This document shows, in pieces, positions 5,575 to 12,020 of a DNA stretch of 12,752 nucleotides. Each line of letters opens with the position of its first letter. The first letter of the stretch is position 1. The translations under genes and the position numbers were made by a program. The DNA comes from Verrucomicrobia bacterium GWC2_42_7 (GTDB taxonomy: Bacteria > Verrucomicrobiota > Verrucomicrobiia > Opitutales > GWC2-42-7-A). The DNA is taken from NCBI GenBank assembly GCA_001831055.1, contig MIDO01000111.1, positions 1 to 12,752 of the forward strand. The letters run 5' to 3'. The notes below the pieces were generated by a model. It saw only the letters and a list, made by a program, of their open reading frames with translations, was not told where the DNA came from and did not search any database.

Positions 5575-5687
5575 CGCCCAAGAAAAATCACTAGATTTTT
5601 CTTGGGCGATAATCGCTTTTCTTTGGAAATCGCGAATTTTTATACGTTTTTTCTTTTCTTGCGAAAAGAAAGGTTTTCGCATCTTGT
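5575..5687. terminator. Family D element D2; likely terminator of the amino-acid transporter operon
   Basis: A perfect 15-bp stem CGCCCAAGAAAAATC/GATTTTTCTTGGGCG (5575-5608) is followed by the D tail. The tail contains TTTCTTTTC TTGC GAAAAGAAA, a second hairpin. It ends 26 bp from the minus-strand stop at 5714, so it is well placed to end that operon. The tail matches D1 while the first hairpin does not. Confidence 0.7.
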
Positions 5688-5713
5688 TTATGCTTTAATG
5701 CCTTATGCTATAC

Positions 5714-7288
5714 CTAAATGATATGCCGTATTTTTTTACCTTTACGATTTTCGGTAGATAGGCGTTTTTCTGCCCAGCGGGCGAAACGGACAAAGGGAAG
5801 GCCTAGAAGGAGATAGATACCTGCAACGATGATGCCAGTTCCTAGGTAATCGTAATAGGTTGTCGAAAGCTGAGTGTAGGCTTTGGTGAGTTCAACGATG
5901 GTTATCATGGACACCAATGAAGAGTCTTTTAGGAGGGAAATGAAGTCGTTTGTTACGGGTGGGATGACAAAGCGAAAGGCCTGGGGGATAACAACATGCC
6001 ATAAGGCTTGAAGGTGGGTCATTCCTAGGGCGCGCGCTGCTTCCATTTGCCCTCTGGGAACTGAAAGGATGCCCGTGCGATAATTTTCTGCTTCGTATGC
6101 GGAGTAATTAATGGCTAACCCCATTACTCCCGCTATAAAGGGAGAAAGTTTGATCCCTAGGTATGGGAAACCATAAAAAATGAAAAGTAGTTGGATTAAG
6201 AGAGGCGTACCGCGGACTGTTTCTATATACATGGCTGCCAGCGCACTTAGGGGGCGTGGGCTATAAACGCGCATGACCGCCAATCCCATTCCCAAGACAA
6301 TAGCAATTACCATTGCAGTAAGAGAGATACCGAGGGTCATCCAAGCTGCACTGATCAAGGAGGGGAGTGCGTCTAGGTAGCGGTTGAATTTAGTTTTCCA
6401 CGTCGAACTTTTTGTGTGTGTCGACATGTTTTTTACAAAATCCATGTAGGCTACTGGAGCTTCCTTGATGGGAGTGGTATCGCCAATATATTCCGCCATT
6501 TGATCGTTCCACAATTTCCAACGTGATAAGATAGATTTTAATTCGCCATTTGCCTTCATGTCGCGGATGGCTGCATTTAATTTCATCACCAGGTCGTGGT
6601 CTTCTTTTCGGACAACAATCCCATAGGCAATTTTTCCGATTGGCTTGCCCACTAATTTCAGCTTCTCATTTGATCCGGCATAAAAGAGTGCAATGGGCGC
6701 ATCCAGTAATGCGGCATCGATGCGACCGTTCATTAAATCAGAGTAAGCATTAATTTCGTTGCTGTAACAGCGGACTTCGCTGACTGTCAAATCGTTGAGG
6801 ACGCTTAGTGCTTCGGAATTTTTTAGAGTCCCAACGATTTTTCCACGGCAATCCTCTAGCTCTTTGATGTCTTTTTCGTTAGCCCTTACGACTAGTTGTT
6901 GGTGTGTAACAAAATAGGGAATCGTGAATGCAACCTCGGCTTCCCTCGCTGGAGTAATGACCATTCCATCAACAACAAGGTCGTATAATTTGCGTTGAAG
7001 TCCTGGAATAAGACTATCCCAATCATTTTGAATGAATTGCGCTTCGTAGCCGAGCTTTTTAGCGATACATTCAACTACATCCACTTCAAACCCCACGACA
7101 TTGCTGATATTGTCGTGACTAGGGAATACGAATGGCGCGCCACTCTCTGAATCAGAAGCCCATTTTAATGCCGGCTTAGATGCATCCAATGCCGAGCAAA
7201 AGGCGATAAACAATGTAAATGGGTATAGAACTTTTTTCCCTTCGAAAAAGGACTTTCCCAATAAATAAATTAAAAAACCTTTTATCAT
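5714..7288 (-). CDS. Polar amino-acid ABC importer: substrate-binding protein fused to permease (GlnH-GlnP type)
   Basis: 524 residues. An N-terminal hydrophobic segment (about 18-34) is a signal anchor. Next comes a type 3 periplasmic binding domain (about 40-262) with GFEVDVVECIAKKLG, the carboxylate-binding arginine in TPAREAEVAF (R115) and the amine-binding acid in ALLDAPIA (D196). A linker leads to a HisM/GlnP-type permease domain (about 305-505) with four to five helices and the cytoplasmic EAA loop EAARALGMTHLQALWHVVIP (416-435) that docks the ATPase. Binding domains fused to permeases are known, e.g. Lactococcus GlnP. Glutamine or a related polar amino acid is the likely substrate; the exact one is inferred. 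It starts 7 bp after the stop of the ATPase gene without a clear ribosome site, so translational coupling is likely. Confidence 0.88.
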   Translation of the reverse strand: MIKGFLIYLLGKSFFEGKKVLYPFTLFIAFCSALDASKPALKWASDSESGAPFVFPSHDNISNVVGFEVDVVECIAKKLGYEAQFIQNDWDSLIPGLQRKLYDLVVDGMVITPAREAEVAFTIPYFVTHQQLVVRANEKDIKELEDCRGKIVGTLKNSEALSVLNDLTVSEVRCYSNEINAYSDLMNGRIDAALLDAPIALFYAGSNEKLKLVGKPIGKIAYGIVVRKEDHDLVMKLNAAIRDMKANGELKSILSRWKLWNDQMAEYIGDTTPIKEAPVAYMDFVKNMSTHTKSSTWKTKFNRYLDALPSLISAAWMTLGISLTAMVIAIVLGMGLAVMRVYSPRPLSALAAMYIETVRGTPLLIQLLFIFYGFPYLGIKLSPFIAGVMGLAINYSAYEAENYRTGILSVPRGQMEAARALGMTHLQALWHVVIPQAFRFVIPPVTNDFISLLKDSSLVSMITIVELTKAYTQLSTTYYDYLGTGIIVAGIYLLLGLPFVRFARWAEKRLSTENRKGKKIRHII

Positions 7289-7295
7289 CTAAAAA

Positions 7296-8069
7296 TCACA
7301 TAAAACATTTTAAAAAGCGACGAGTACGCTCATCCTTTGGCGATACAAAAATTTCATCTTCATCTGAAATTTCAATAAATTCACCATGCTCCATATAAAT
7401 AATGTAATCCGAAGCATCCTTCGCAAATTTCATTTCATGCGTAACAATAATTTGCGTCATTCCTTCAGCGTCCAAGTTGCGCATGACTTGCAATACTTCG
7501 TCCACCATTTGAGGATCTATCGAAGAGGTCGGTTCATCGTAGAGCATCACCTTGGGATTCATCGCAAGCGCCCGTGCAATGGCCGCCCGTTGCTTCTGCC
7601 CACCCGATAAGCTCGCCGGATAACGCGATCCCAAATGTTGCAATCCGACTTTCTTTAAAAGCTCGTTTGCCTTGTATTCCGCCTCATCGTGCTCCGCCTT
7701 CTTCACAACCAACGGCGCCAGCATCACATTTTGTAAAAGTGTCTTATGTGGAAATAAATTAAATGCCTGAAAAACCATGCCCACATGTTGGCGTAATTCA
7801 TGTGCCTTATGGTAAAAGGTAGAATCGAGCGGAATGTCTTCCGATGAGCGATGGATTCTCATCCCGTCTATCACAATCGATCCCGTGTCCAAAACCTCTA
7901 AACAATTCAGACATCTCAAAAATGTTGATTTCCCACAACCCGAAGGCCCTATCACCGAAACCAAATCGCCTTCCTCGATAGCAACATCGATGCCTCTTAA
8001 CACCGGAACATCATCATAACTCTTTTGTAAATTCTTTACCCGAATGAGAGGCTCTTTCTTTTCCATCAT
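7296..8069 (-). CDS. glnQ: Polar amino-acid ABC transporter ATPase (GlnQ-like)
   Basis: 257 residues, usual length for the family. Walker A GPSGCGKST (41-49), Q-loop FQAFNLFPH (100-108), signature LSGGQKQ (154-160), Walker B VMLYDEP (174-180) and switch histidine THEM (210-213) are all intact, so it should hydrolyse ATP. The D-loop reads SSIDP instead of the common SALDP, a mild substitution. It is first in a two-gene operon with the fused binding-protein/permease, together making a full importer on the inner membrane. Two ATG codons stand in tandem; AGGA is 4 bases from the first and 7 from the second, so the second (MEKKEP) may be the real start. The symbol follows the family; the substrate is not proven. 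Confidence 0.9.
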   Translation of the reverse strand: MMEKKEPLIRVKNLQKSYDDVPVLRGIDVAIEEGDLVSVIGPSGCGKSTFLRCLNCLEVLDTGSIVIDGMRIHRSSEDIPLDSTFYHKAHELRQHVGMVFQAFNLFPHKTLLQNVMLAPLVVKKAEHDEAEYKANELLKKVGLQHLGSRYPASLSGGQKQRAAIARALAMNPKVMLYDEPTSSIDPQMVDEVLQVMRNLDAEGMTQIIVTHEMKFAKDASDYIIYMEHGEFIEISDEDEIFVSPKDERTRRFLKCFM

Positions 8070-8073
8070 CAGT

Positions 8074-8077
8074 TCCT
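8074..8077 (-). promoter_or_regulatory. Shine-Dalgarno site of glnQ
   Basis: AGGA on the minus strand. Its distance fits the second of the two tandem ATG codons (8064-8066) better than the first (8067-8069). Confidence 0.45.
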
Positions 8078-8090
8078 GTGCTCTATATTG

Positions 8091-8118
8091 TTTATACGCT
8101 AATAATAGGGTTGAACAA
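8091..8118 (-). promoter_or_regulatory. Candidate promoter of the amino-acid importer operon
   Basis: On the minus strand TTGTTC, a 16-bp spacer and TATAAA, with the -10 ending about 20 bp before the start codon region. It is a reasonable sigma-70/sigma-66 match in an AT-rich region; no other evidence. Confidence 0.3.
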
Positions 8119-8200
8119 AAATCATACCTATCTCAAGTTCTACTTTTTTTCAAATTTATCAAGAAATTATTACATTTTTTTTATAAAAAACAACCCCTTT

Positions 8201-8238
8201 GGGGAAACTGCTTTGGGTTGCCCAGAAATCGTTTCCCC
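8201..8238. repeat. Family B element, copy B7
   Basis: GGGGAAAC and GTTTCCCC close an imperfect hairpin with TTTGGG TTG CCCAGA inside. It is nearly identical to B8 at 5431-5467 and, like B8, followed directly by a family A element. It sits about 80 bp upstream of the importer operon promoter candidate. Confidence 0.65.
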
Positions 8239-8240
8239 AA

Positions 8241-8366
8241 CAGAAAAACGTGATTTCAATTTTCGAGTTCGTTGGGCTGCGGATTCGCACTCGGTCACGT
8301 ACGGATGTACGCTCCCTCATGTTCACCTTGCCCATCTGCTCGAAAAATTGAACTGACGTTTTTCTG
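8241..8366 (+). repeat. Family A palindromic element, copy A6
   Basis: The left arm CAGAAAAACGTGATTTCAAT + TTTCGAG pairs with the right arm CTCGAAAAATTGAACTGACG + TTTTTCTG. The core has GTTGGGCTGCGGATTCGCAC, ACGTACGGATGTACGCTCCC and CACCTTGCCCATCTGCTCG. It is a complete copy whose left half and preceding B element are duplicated at 5431-5537. Confidence 0.85.
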
Positions 8367-8373
8367 GCCCCCT

Positions 8374-8426
8374 TCCGAAAAGGAATTTTCTACATTTTCG
8401 AGCAATAACAAAATTCCTTTCGGGAT
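8374..8426. repeat. Inverted repeat, 16-17 bp arms
   Basis: TTCCGAAAAGGAATTTT pairs with AAAATTCCTTTCGGGA across a 20-nt loop that contains TTTTCGAGCA, a word of the A family. The remaining 68 bp up to the next element show nothing recognisable. Confidence 0.6.
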
Positions 8427-8494
8427 TTTCCTTCCGCGCAAAGTTCTTCTTTGGGATAGGTTTTTGAAATCGATATTAAAAGAAGAGAAGTGAT

Positions 8495-8695
8495 CAGAAA
8501 GAAGTTATTTTAAGTTTTCGAGCAAGCGGGCAAGGTGAATATGATTCTTGCTCCCTCCCTATAGACCCGCTGAAAAATGTTAGTTCACTATTTGGAGCAG
8601 GCGGACGAGGCAAACATGACGGAGCGTACATCCGTACGTGACGGAGGGCGAGTCCGATGTCCAACACACTCGAAACTTAAACTAACTTCTTTCTG
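8495..8695 (-). repeat. Family A element A7, composite with M2, abutting the stress-protein stop codon
   Basis: The outermost arms CAGAAAGAAGTTATTTTAAG + TTTTCGAG and CTCGAAACTTAAACTAACTT + CTTTCTG enclose 201 bp. Read on the minus strand, the order is an A core (ACGTACGGATGTACGCTCCG), an internal right arm with GTGAACTAACATTTTTCAG, an M2 module (CGGGTCTATAGGGAGGGAGC), and a second right arm. It is therefore longer than other copies. Its last base touches the stop of the universal stress protein gene (8696-8698), so it is likely that gene's terminator. Confidence 0.8.
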
Positions 8696-9553
8696 CTATT
8701 TGAAGAGCAAGATAGGCACATGACACCGCCTAATAAGGTCCGTGGTGGTGCTGCCAATGATGAGGTGGCGGATAACGCCGTGTCCGTAGGCTCCCATGAT
8801 TAGAAGATGAACGTCTTTGTCTACAACGTATTTTTCTATCACGTCTCCAGGTTCACCTATCATGAGGTGCGATTGAATTTTATAACCTGCTGATTCCAAT
8901 GAATCGACTGCCTTTTTTAATAATAAAACATTGCTTCCGCGATCCTCTTCATTACTGCAAGTAATAAGGTGGAATTCCATCTCCTTAAACATCTCCGAAC
9001 GGGTCAGGAATTGAATCGCTCGATTCACTGAAGGACTTCCATCATATGCAATTAAAACACGTTGAATATCATGAAATTTCCTTGGAGTCACTAGGCAAGG
9101 TTTTGTCGCAGAACGAATAACACGCTCCATCGTCGACCCCAAATGCTCTGTCGCAATCCGCGCATTTTCTCCGCGTTTACCCAAGCAAATGACATCGAAT
9201 CCTTCCGTATCTTCTGAAAATTCTTCAAAACAATCCGTCAGAAAACCTGTCCGTTGATGGAACTTTACTCGGTCTTCTTCGATTCCATACTTTTTAAAAA
9301 CCTTATGTACCCGGCTTCCAATAAGCTTGGTCTTTTCCTTTTCAATGTCCTGTAGTTGCGAAAAAACTCCTTGAAATGGCTGAACCCCTAGACTGCCACT
9401 AAAATCAGTAACCATTGACATTTCAAATTGGCGTAGGTCCGAAACATAGAGAACATCAATTAACGCATGTGTCCGCTTCGCTAACCAAGCCGCATATGCA
9501 TAACAAACTTCTGAATCGTGAGAACCATCTGTGCAAACCAACAGCTTTTCCAT
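8696..9553 (-). CDS. Universal stress protein, two tandem UspA domains
   Basis: 285 residues, about twice a single Usp domain. Domain 1 spans roughly 1-158 and begins KLLVCTDGSHDSE. Domain 2 spans 164-285 and begins RVLIAYDGSPSVNRA. The ATP-binding pattern G-x2-G-x9-G-S/T is exact in domain 2 (GAYGHGVIRHLIIGST, 254-269). Domain 1 has GKRGENARIATEHLGST (125-141), with ten residues where nine are usual, so nucleotide binding there may be altered. Such proteins are cytoplasmic and act in stress survival, often by binding ATP; the partner is unknown. The gene appears monocistronic: element A7 abuts its stop and hairpins lie upstream. The Shine-Dalgarno site is poor, as AAAGG is only a base or two from the ATG. 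Confidence 0.9.
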   Translation of the reverse strand: MEKLLVCTDGSHDSEVCYAYAAWLAKRTHALIDVLYVSDLRQFEMSMVTDFSGSLGVQPFQGVFSQLQDIEKEKTKLIGSRVHKVFKKYGIEEDRVKFHQRTGFLTDCFEEFSEDTEGFDVICLGKRGENARIATEHLGSTMERVIRSATKPCLVTPRKFHDIQRVLIAYDGSPSVNRAIQFLTRSEMFKEMEFHLITCSNEEDRGSNVLLLKKAVDSLESAGYKIQSHLMIGEPGDVIEKYVVDKDVHLLIMGAYGHGVIRHLIIGSTTTDLIRRCHVPILLFK

Positions 9554-9633
9554 ACCTTTTATACTTTCACAATTCTAAAAAAATAGCAATCCCCTTCTTC
9601 GACGTTTTTCTATAAGAGAGTGCTAAAGCGCGA

Positions 9634-9664
9634 AAACCCTTCTTTTTGAGGAGAAGAAGGGTTT
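9634..9664. repeat. Short palindrome related to 907-948
   Basis: AAACCCTTCTT pairs with AAGAAGGGTTT, loop including TTTGAGGAG. The arm and the TTTTTGAGG loop are shared with the hairpin at 907-948. Here it lies about 80 bp upstream of the stress-protein gene and 5 bp before element A8. Confidence 0.7.
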
Positions 9665-9669
9665 CCTGA

Positions 9670-9792
9670 CAGGAAAAGCATCTGTTCTGTTTTTGGGTAT
9701 GTTGGGCTACGGATTCACACTCCCTTACGTACACACGTGGTCGGTGGTATTCACCTTACCGGCCTTCTCAAAAACAGAACAAATGCTTTCTG
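9670..9792 (+). repeat. Family A palindromic element, copy A8 (most divergent arms)
   Basis: The left arm CAGGAAAAGCATCTGTTCTG + TTTTTG pairs with the right arm CAAAAACAGAACAAATGC + TTTCTG. The arm sequence GTTCTGTTTTTG is unlike the other copies, yet both arms carry it. The core keeps GTTGGGCTACGGATTCACAC, TTACGTACACACGT and CACCTTACCGGCCTTCTC. Confidence 0.8.
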
Positions 9793-9980
9793 AACTTTTC
9801 CAAGAAACACTTTTAATAAGCTCATAATCAAAACCTTACGGTTTTTATTATGCGCTGGATGAGAAGTCGCCCCAAAACAAAATACTATATTCCTTTTCAA
9901 TGCGTTTTACTATACGACTTAACTTGCTTATGGTATATCAATAGAAATTTAATCACCTATATAAAATATCCGAAAAAAAC
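9793..9980. other. Intergenic stretch with one hairpin
   Basis: No credible gene. The only structure seen is CATAATCAAAACC/GGTTTTTATTATG around TTAC at 9823-9852. The rest is AT-rich and featureless. Confidence 0.45.
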
Positions 9981-10012
9981 TTGCGCGGTAATAAAAATTT
10001 ATTACCGCGCAA
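9981..10012. terminator. Palindrome, 15-bp arms, possible translocase terminator
   Basis: TTGCGCGGTAATAAA pairs perfectly with TTTATTACCGCGCAA around a 2-base centre. It lies downstream of the minus-strand translocase gene and behind element B5, so the two hairpins form a tandem 3' structure. Confidence 0.6.
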
Positions 10013-10018
10013 ATGGTC

Positions 10019-10078
10019 TCCTTTTTGGAGGGGGCTTGGGGGAGCCGCTTTGGGGTGACCAAAAGCGCTCCCCCTATA
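10019..10078. terminator. Family B element B5, probable terminator of the ATP/ADP translocase gene
   Basis: Main hairpin 10038-10074: GGGGGAGCCGCTTTGG and the complement AAAAGCGCTCCCCC around GGTGACC, preceded by CTCCTTTTTGGAGGGGG. The arms are GC-shifted relative to B2 (AGCCGC/GCGCT instead of AACCCA/TGGGTT) but still pair. It starts within 10 bp of the stop codon. Confidence 0.7.
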
Positions 10079-10085
10079 GCTCCTT

Positions 10086-11618
10086 TTAATGGGAACTGAT
10101 TTCTTTTTCTTCCTCTTTTTGGAGGACGACGATCTTGTTGCTAAGTCCTTTTACTGCAATTAACCAGATTAAGCAGATTATTACAAAGACTCCGGCGACC
10201 CAAGGTGCTAACTGTAATAGAGAGGCTCCTGGGAATGCAACGCTCATTAAGAAGGCTTGGATACTGGCTCCACCCGATTTTCCTAGACGTCCACCAACGA
10301 CGTCGACGACAGCTTTACCTTTGACTTTCATGTCTTCGTCTAGAGGGATGTACGCCATTTCCTTGGTTAAATCGAAGAGAGAGTATTTTGTCGATTTGAT
10401 TGCCACAACAACAACCGCACCTACCATTACCGCTAAAGCAACTGGGTTTGTTCCAATTTGTTGGATAAAGTCTGCTAATTCCGTACGGAATAGTACGAAA
10501 GCGAAAAACAAGCAACCTCCGAAGAACATGATTAGGGGGGTTACAACTGCTGCGGTAAACCAGCTGAAAATACGCAATATATTGCTGCCAACAATCATCA
10601 TTAGCATCGAAACGACGCCAGTCCAGAAGCTGAACTGATTCATGAACACGTTCATGTCATCGGGTCTTGGGTACTTGATTTTAACTTGGCTCTTCCAGGC
10701 GGCTTCAATTAGGTTAACACTTGTCCCGTAAGTAATGACCAAAATGGCGATCAAAGCAAGATAGGGCGATGTAAAGATGGTCATGAAGCTTTGAACAAGG
10801 CTTGGCTTCTTCTTTTTCTTTGCAACTCCAGGTAATTCGGGTTTGTCATAGAAACGTTTGTCAGTGAGTACGTTTGTATAAATCCAACGATAAATAATCA
10901 TCGTGAAGATACCAAAAACGAAAACGATACCCATTTGCCATTTTAATGAAATGCCCCATGCATCGACACCTTCTGGTAAACGGTCTTTGAGAGAAGAGAA
11001 GTATTCTCCAATGGTTCCTGAAAGCATTAAAGAGGTTTGGGCGATTAGTCCGAAAAATGCATAAAAACGTTTAGCTTCGGGCGTACGTGTAATTTGGTTT
11101 GCAAATTGCCAGAATGACAACGATAAAATGGCGCTACCCCAGATCTCTGCTAATACATAAAAAATAGAATAAGTCCAATTCCCGTAAATGGAGATTAACC
11201 ATTTTGCGCGAGGAAATTCAACTTGCCAGGCTTGTACTGATTCAATTGAAGGGTGCAAGATATCCCGATTTGGGTACAAGAAAAATGCAAATGCTCCAAA
11301 AAATAGCACAAATGGGGTCAATGTAACATAAAACAACTTTTCGTTACTAAAAATGTTACTTGCTTGCGCATACATAACCATAAAAATGATGGCTGCAGGC
11401 GTTACACAAAATAACTTTAGATAAGAAAGGGCTTCTGCACCAGATCCTCCTGCTGTCACAATTAAACTATCCTTTATATTACGCAAACAGGTATAGTTAA
11501 ATAGAATGAAAAAGAATATCATACTCATAGGTATAACCTTCTTCAATTCATACATGTGTATCGGAAATAACATCGATCGTAATTTCCCAAACTGCGGATG
11601 GGCTGTATTAGTGCTCAT
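10086..11618 (-). CDS. npt1: ATP/ADP translocase (NTT/Tlc family)
   Basis: 510 residues with 11-12 membrane helices, the normal size. Chlamydial and rickettsial members swap bacterial ADP for host ATP across the inner membrane. Seen: an N-terminal FGKLRSMLFPIH..ELKKV that closely follows chlamydial Npt1; RNIKDSLIVTA with K49; YVLAEIWGSAILS with E158; NLIEAAWK with E305; KYSLFDLTKEMAYIPL (411-426); and VVGGRLGKSGGASIQAF (440-456) with K446. These lysine and glutamate positions correspond to those described as essential in plant and bacterial carriers. The strong likeness to Npt1 favours ATP/ADP exchange over the nucleotide-import paralogues, but substrate is inferred. The gene stands alone, with terminator-like B5 and the 9981-10012 palindrome behind it. 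No good Shine-Dalgarno site precedes the ATG. Confidence 0.95.
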   Translation of the reverse strand: MSTNTAHPQFGKLRSMLFPIHMYELKKVIPMSMIFFFILFNYTCLRNIKDSLIVTAGGSGAEALSYLKLFCVTPAAIIFMVMYAQASNIFSNEKLFYVTLTPFVLFFGAFAFFLYPNRDILHPSIESVQAWQVEFPRAKWLISIYGNWTYSIFYVLAEIWGSAILSLSFWQFANQITRTPEAKRFYAFFGLIAQTSLMLSGTIGEYFSSLKDRLPEGVDAWGISLKWQMGIVFVFGIFTMIIYRWIYTNVLTDKRFYDKPELPGVAKKKKKPSLVQSFMTIFTSPYLALIAILVITYGTSVNLIEAAWKSQVKIKYPRPDDMNVFMNQFSFWTGVVSMLMMIVGSNILRIFSWFTAAVVTPLIMFFGGCLFFAFVLFRTELADFIQQIGTNPVALAVMVGAVVVVAIKSTKYSLFDLTKEMAYIPLDEDMKVKGKAVVDVVGGRLGKSGGASIQAFLMSVAFPGASLLQLAPWVAGVFVIICLIWLIAVKGLSNKIVVLQKEEEKEISSH

Positions 11619-11760
11619 ATTATTAATTTAATCTGTTCCATTTTCCTCTCCCCCACGTTTTACTCTAAACGCAATATAAAGAAAAAGGAAGTGATAATCC
11701 TTAAGACAATTTTACCTTCCTACTCAAGATAAAAATTCATTTTTTTAGAGGGTAGGGGGT

Positions 11761-11822
11761 TCTGAAAATTCCAGGGAAACTTCTTTTAGTTGTCTAAAAG
11801 CGTTTCCCGCAAAACCTTCAGA
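11761..11822. repeat. Family B element, copy B6
   Basis: Inner stem GGGAAAC...GTTTCCC with CTTTTAG/CTAAAAG (11774-11808), closed further by TCTGAA (11761-11766) and TTCAGA (11817-11822). It lies about 140 bp upstream of the translocase start and 200 bp beyond the peptide-transporter gene end, so it could serve either gene. Confidence 0.6.
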
Positions 11823-12020
11823 AAAGGATATAATGCGAATAACTAGCTTTTGTCAAGTAAGTTACGCGCAAAAAAATGACTCCAGTATCAATCTGTTTTA
11901 CTATAGCAAAAGACCTTTGAGTGAGTGCAATCCGATCTCCTTTGCCAATGGGAATTGAAAAAAATTCTTTTGGGGTGATATCTCTTTTTTGGAAGGGCCG
12001 AAAAACAAATTCTATCTCCT
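11823..12020. other. Intergenic stretch, nothing recognised
   Basis: About 200 bp between element B6 and the oppF-like stop codon. AT-rich; words such as CTTTTGGGGTGATA near 11968 recall a worn family B core, but no stem can be built with confidence. Confidence 0.35.

Noticed and set aside
8044..8493. Overlapping plus-strand frames of 69-92 codons between the importer operon and the stress-protein gene
   Set aside because: They translate repeats B7 and A6 (for example the GCGFALGHVRMYAPSC region) and overlap the glnQ start; no coding signal.
9850..10089. 79-codon plus-strand frame starting MRWMRSRPK
   Set aside because: It runs through the 9981-10012 palindrome and repeat B5 into the end of the translocase gene, with composition typical of noncoding AT-rich DNA.
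10135..10638. 167-codon plus-strand frame
   Set aside because: It lies entirely antisense within the well-supported ATP/ADP translocase gene.
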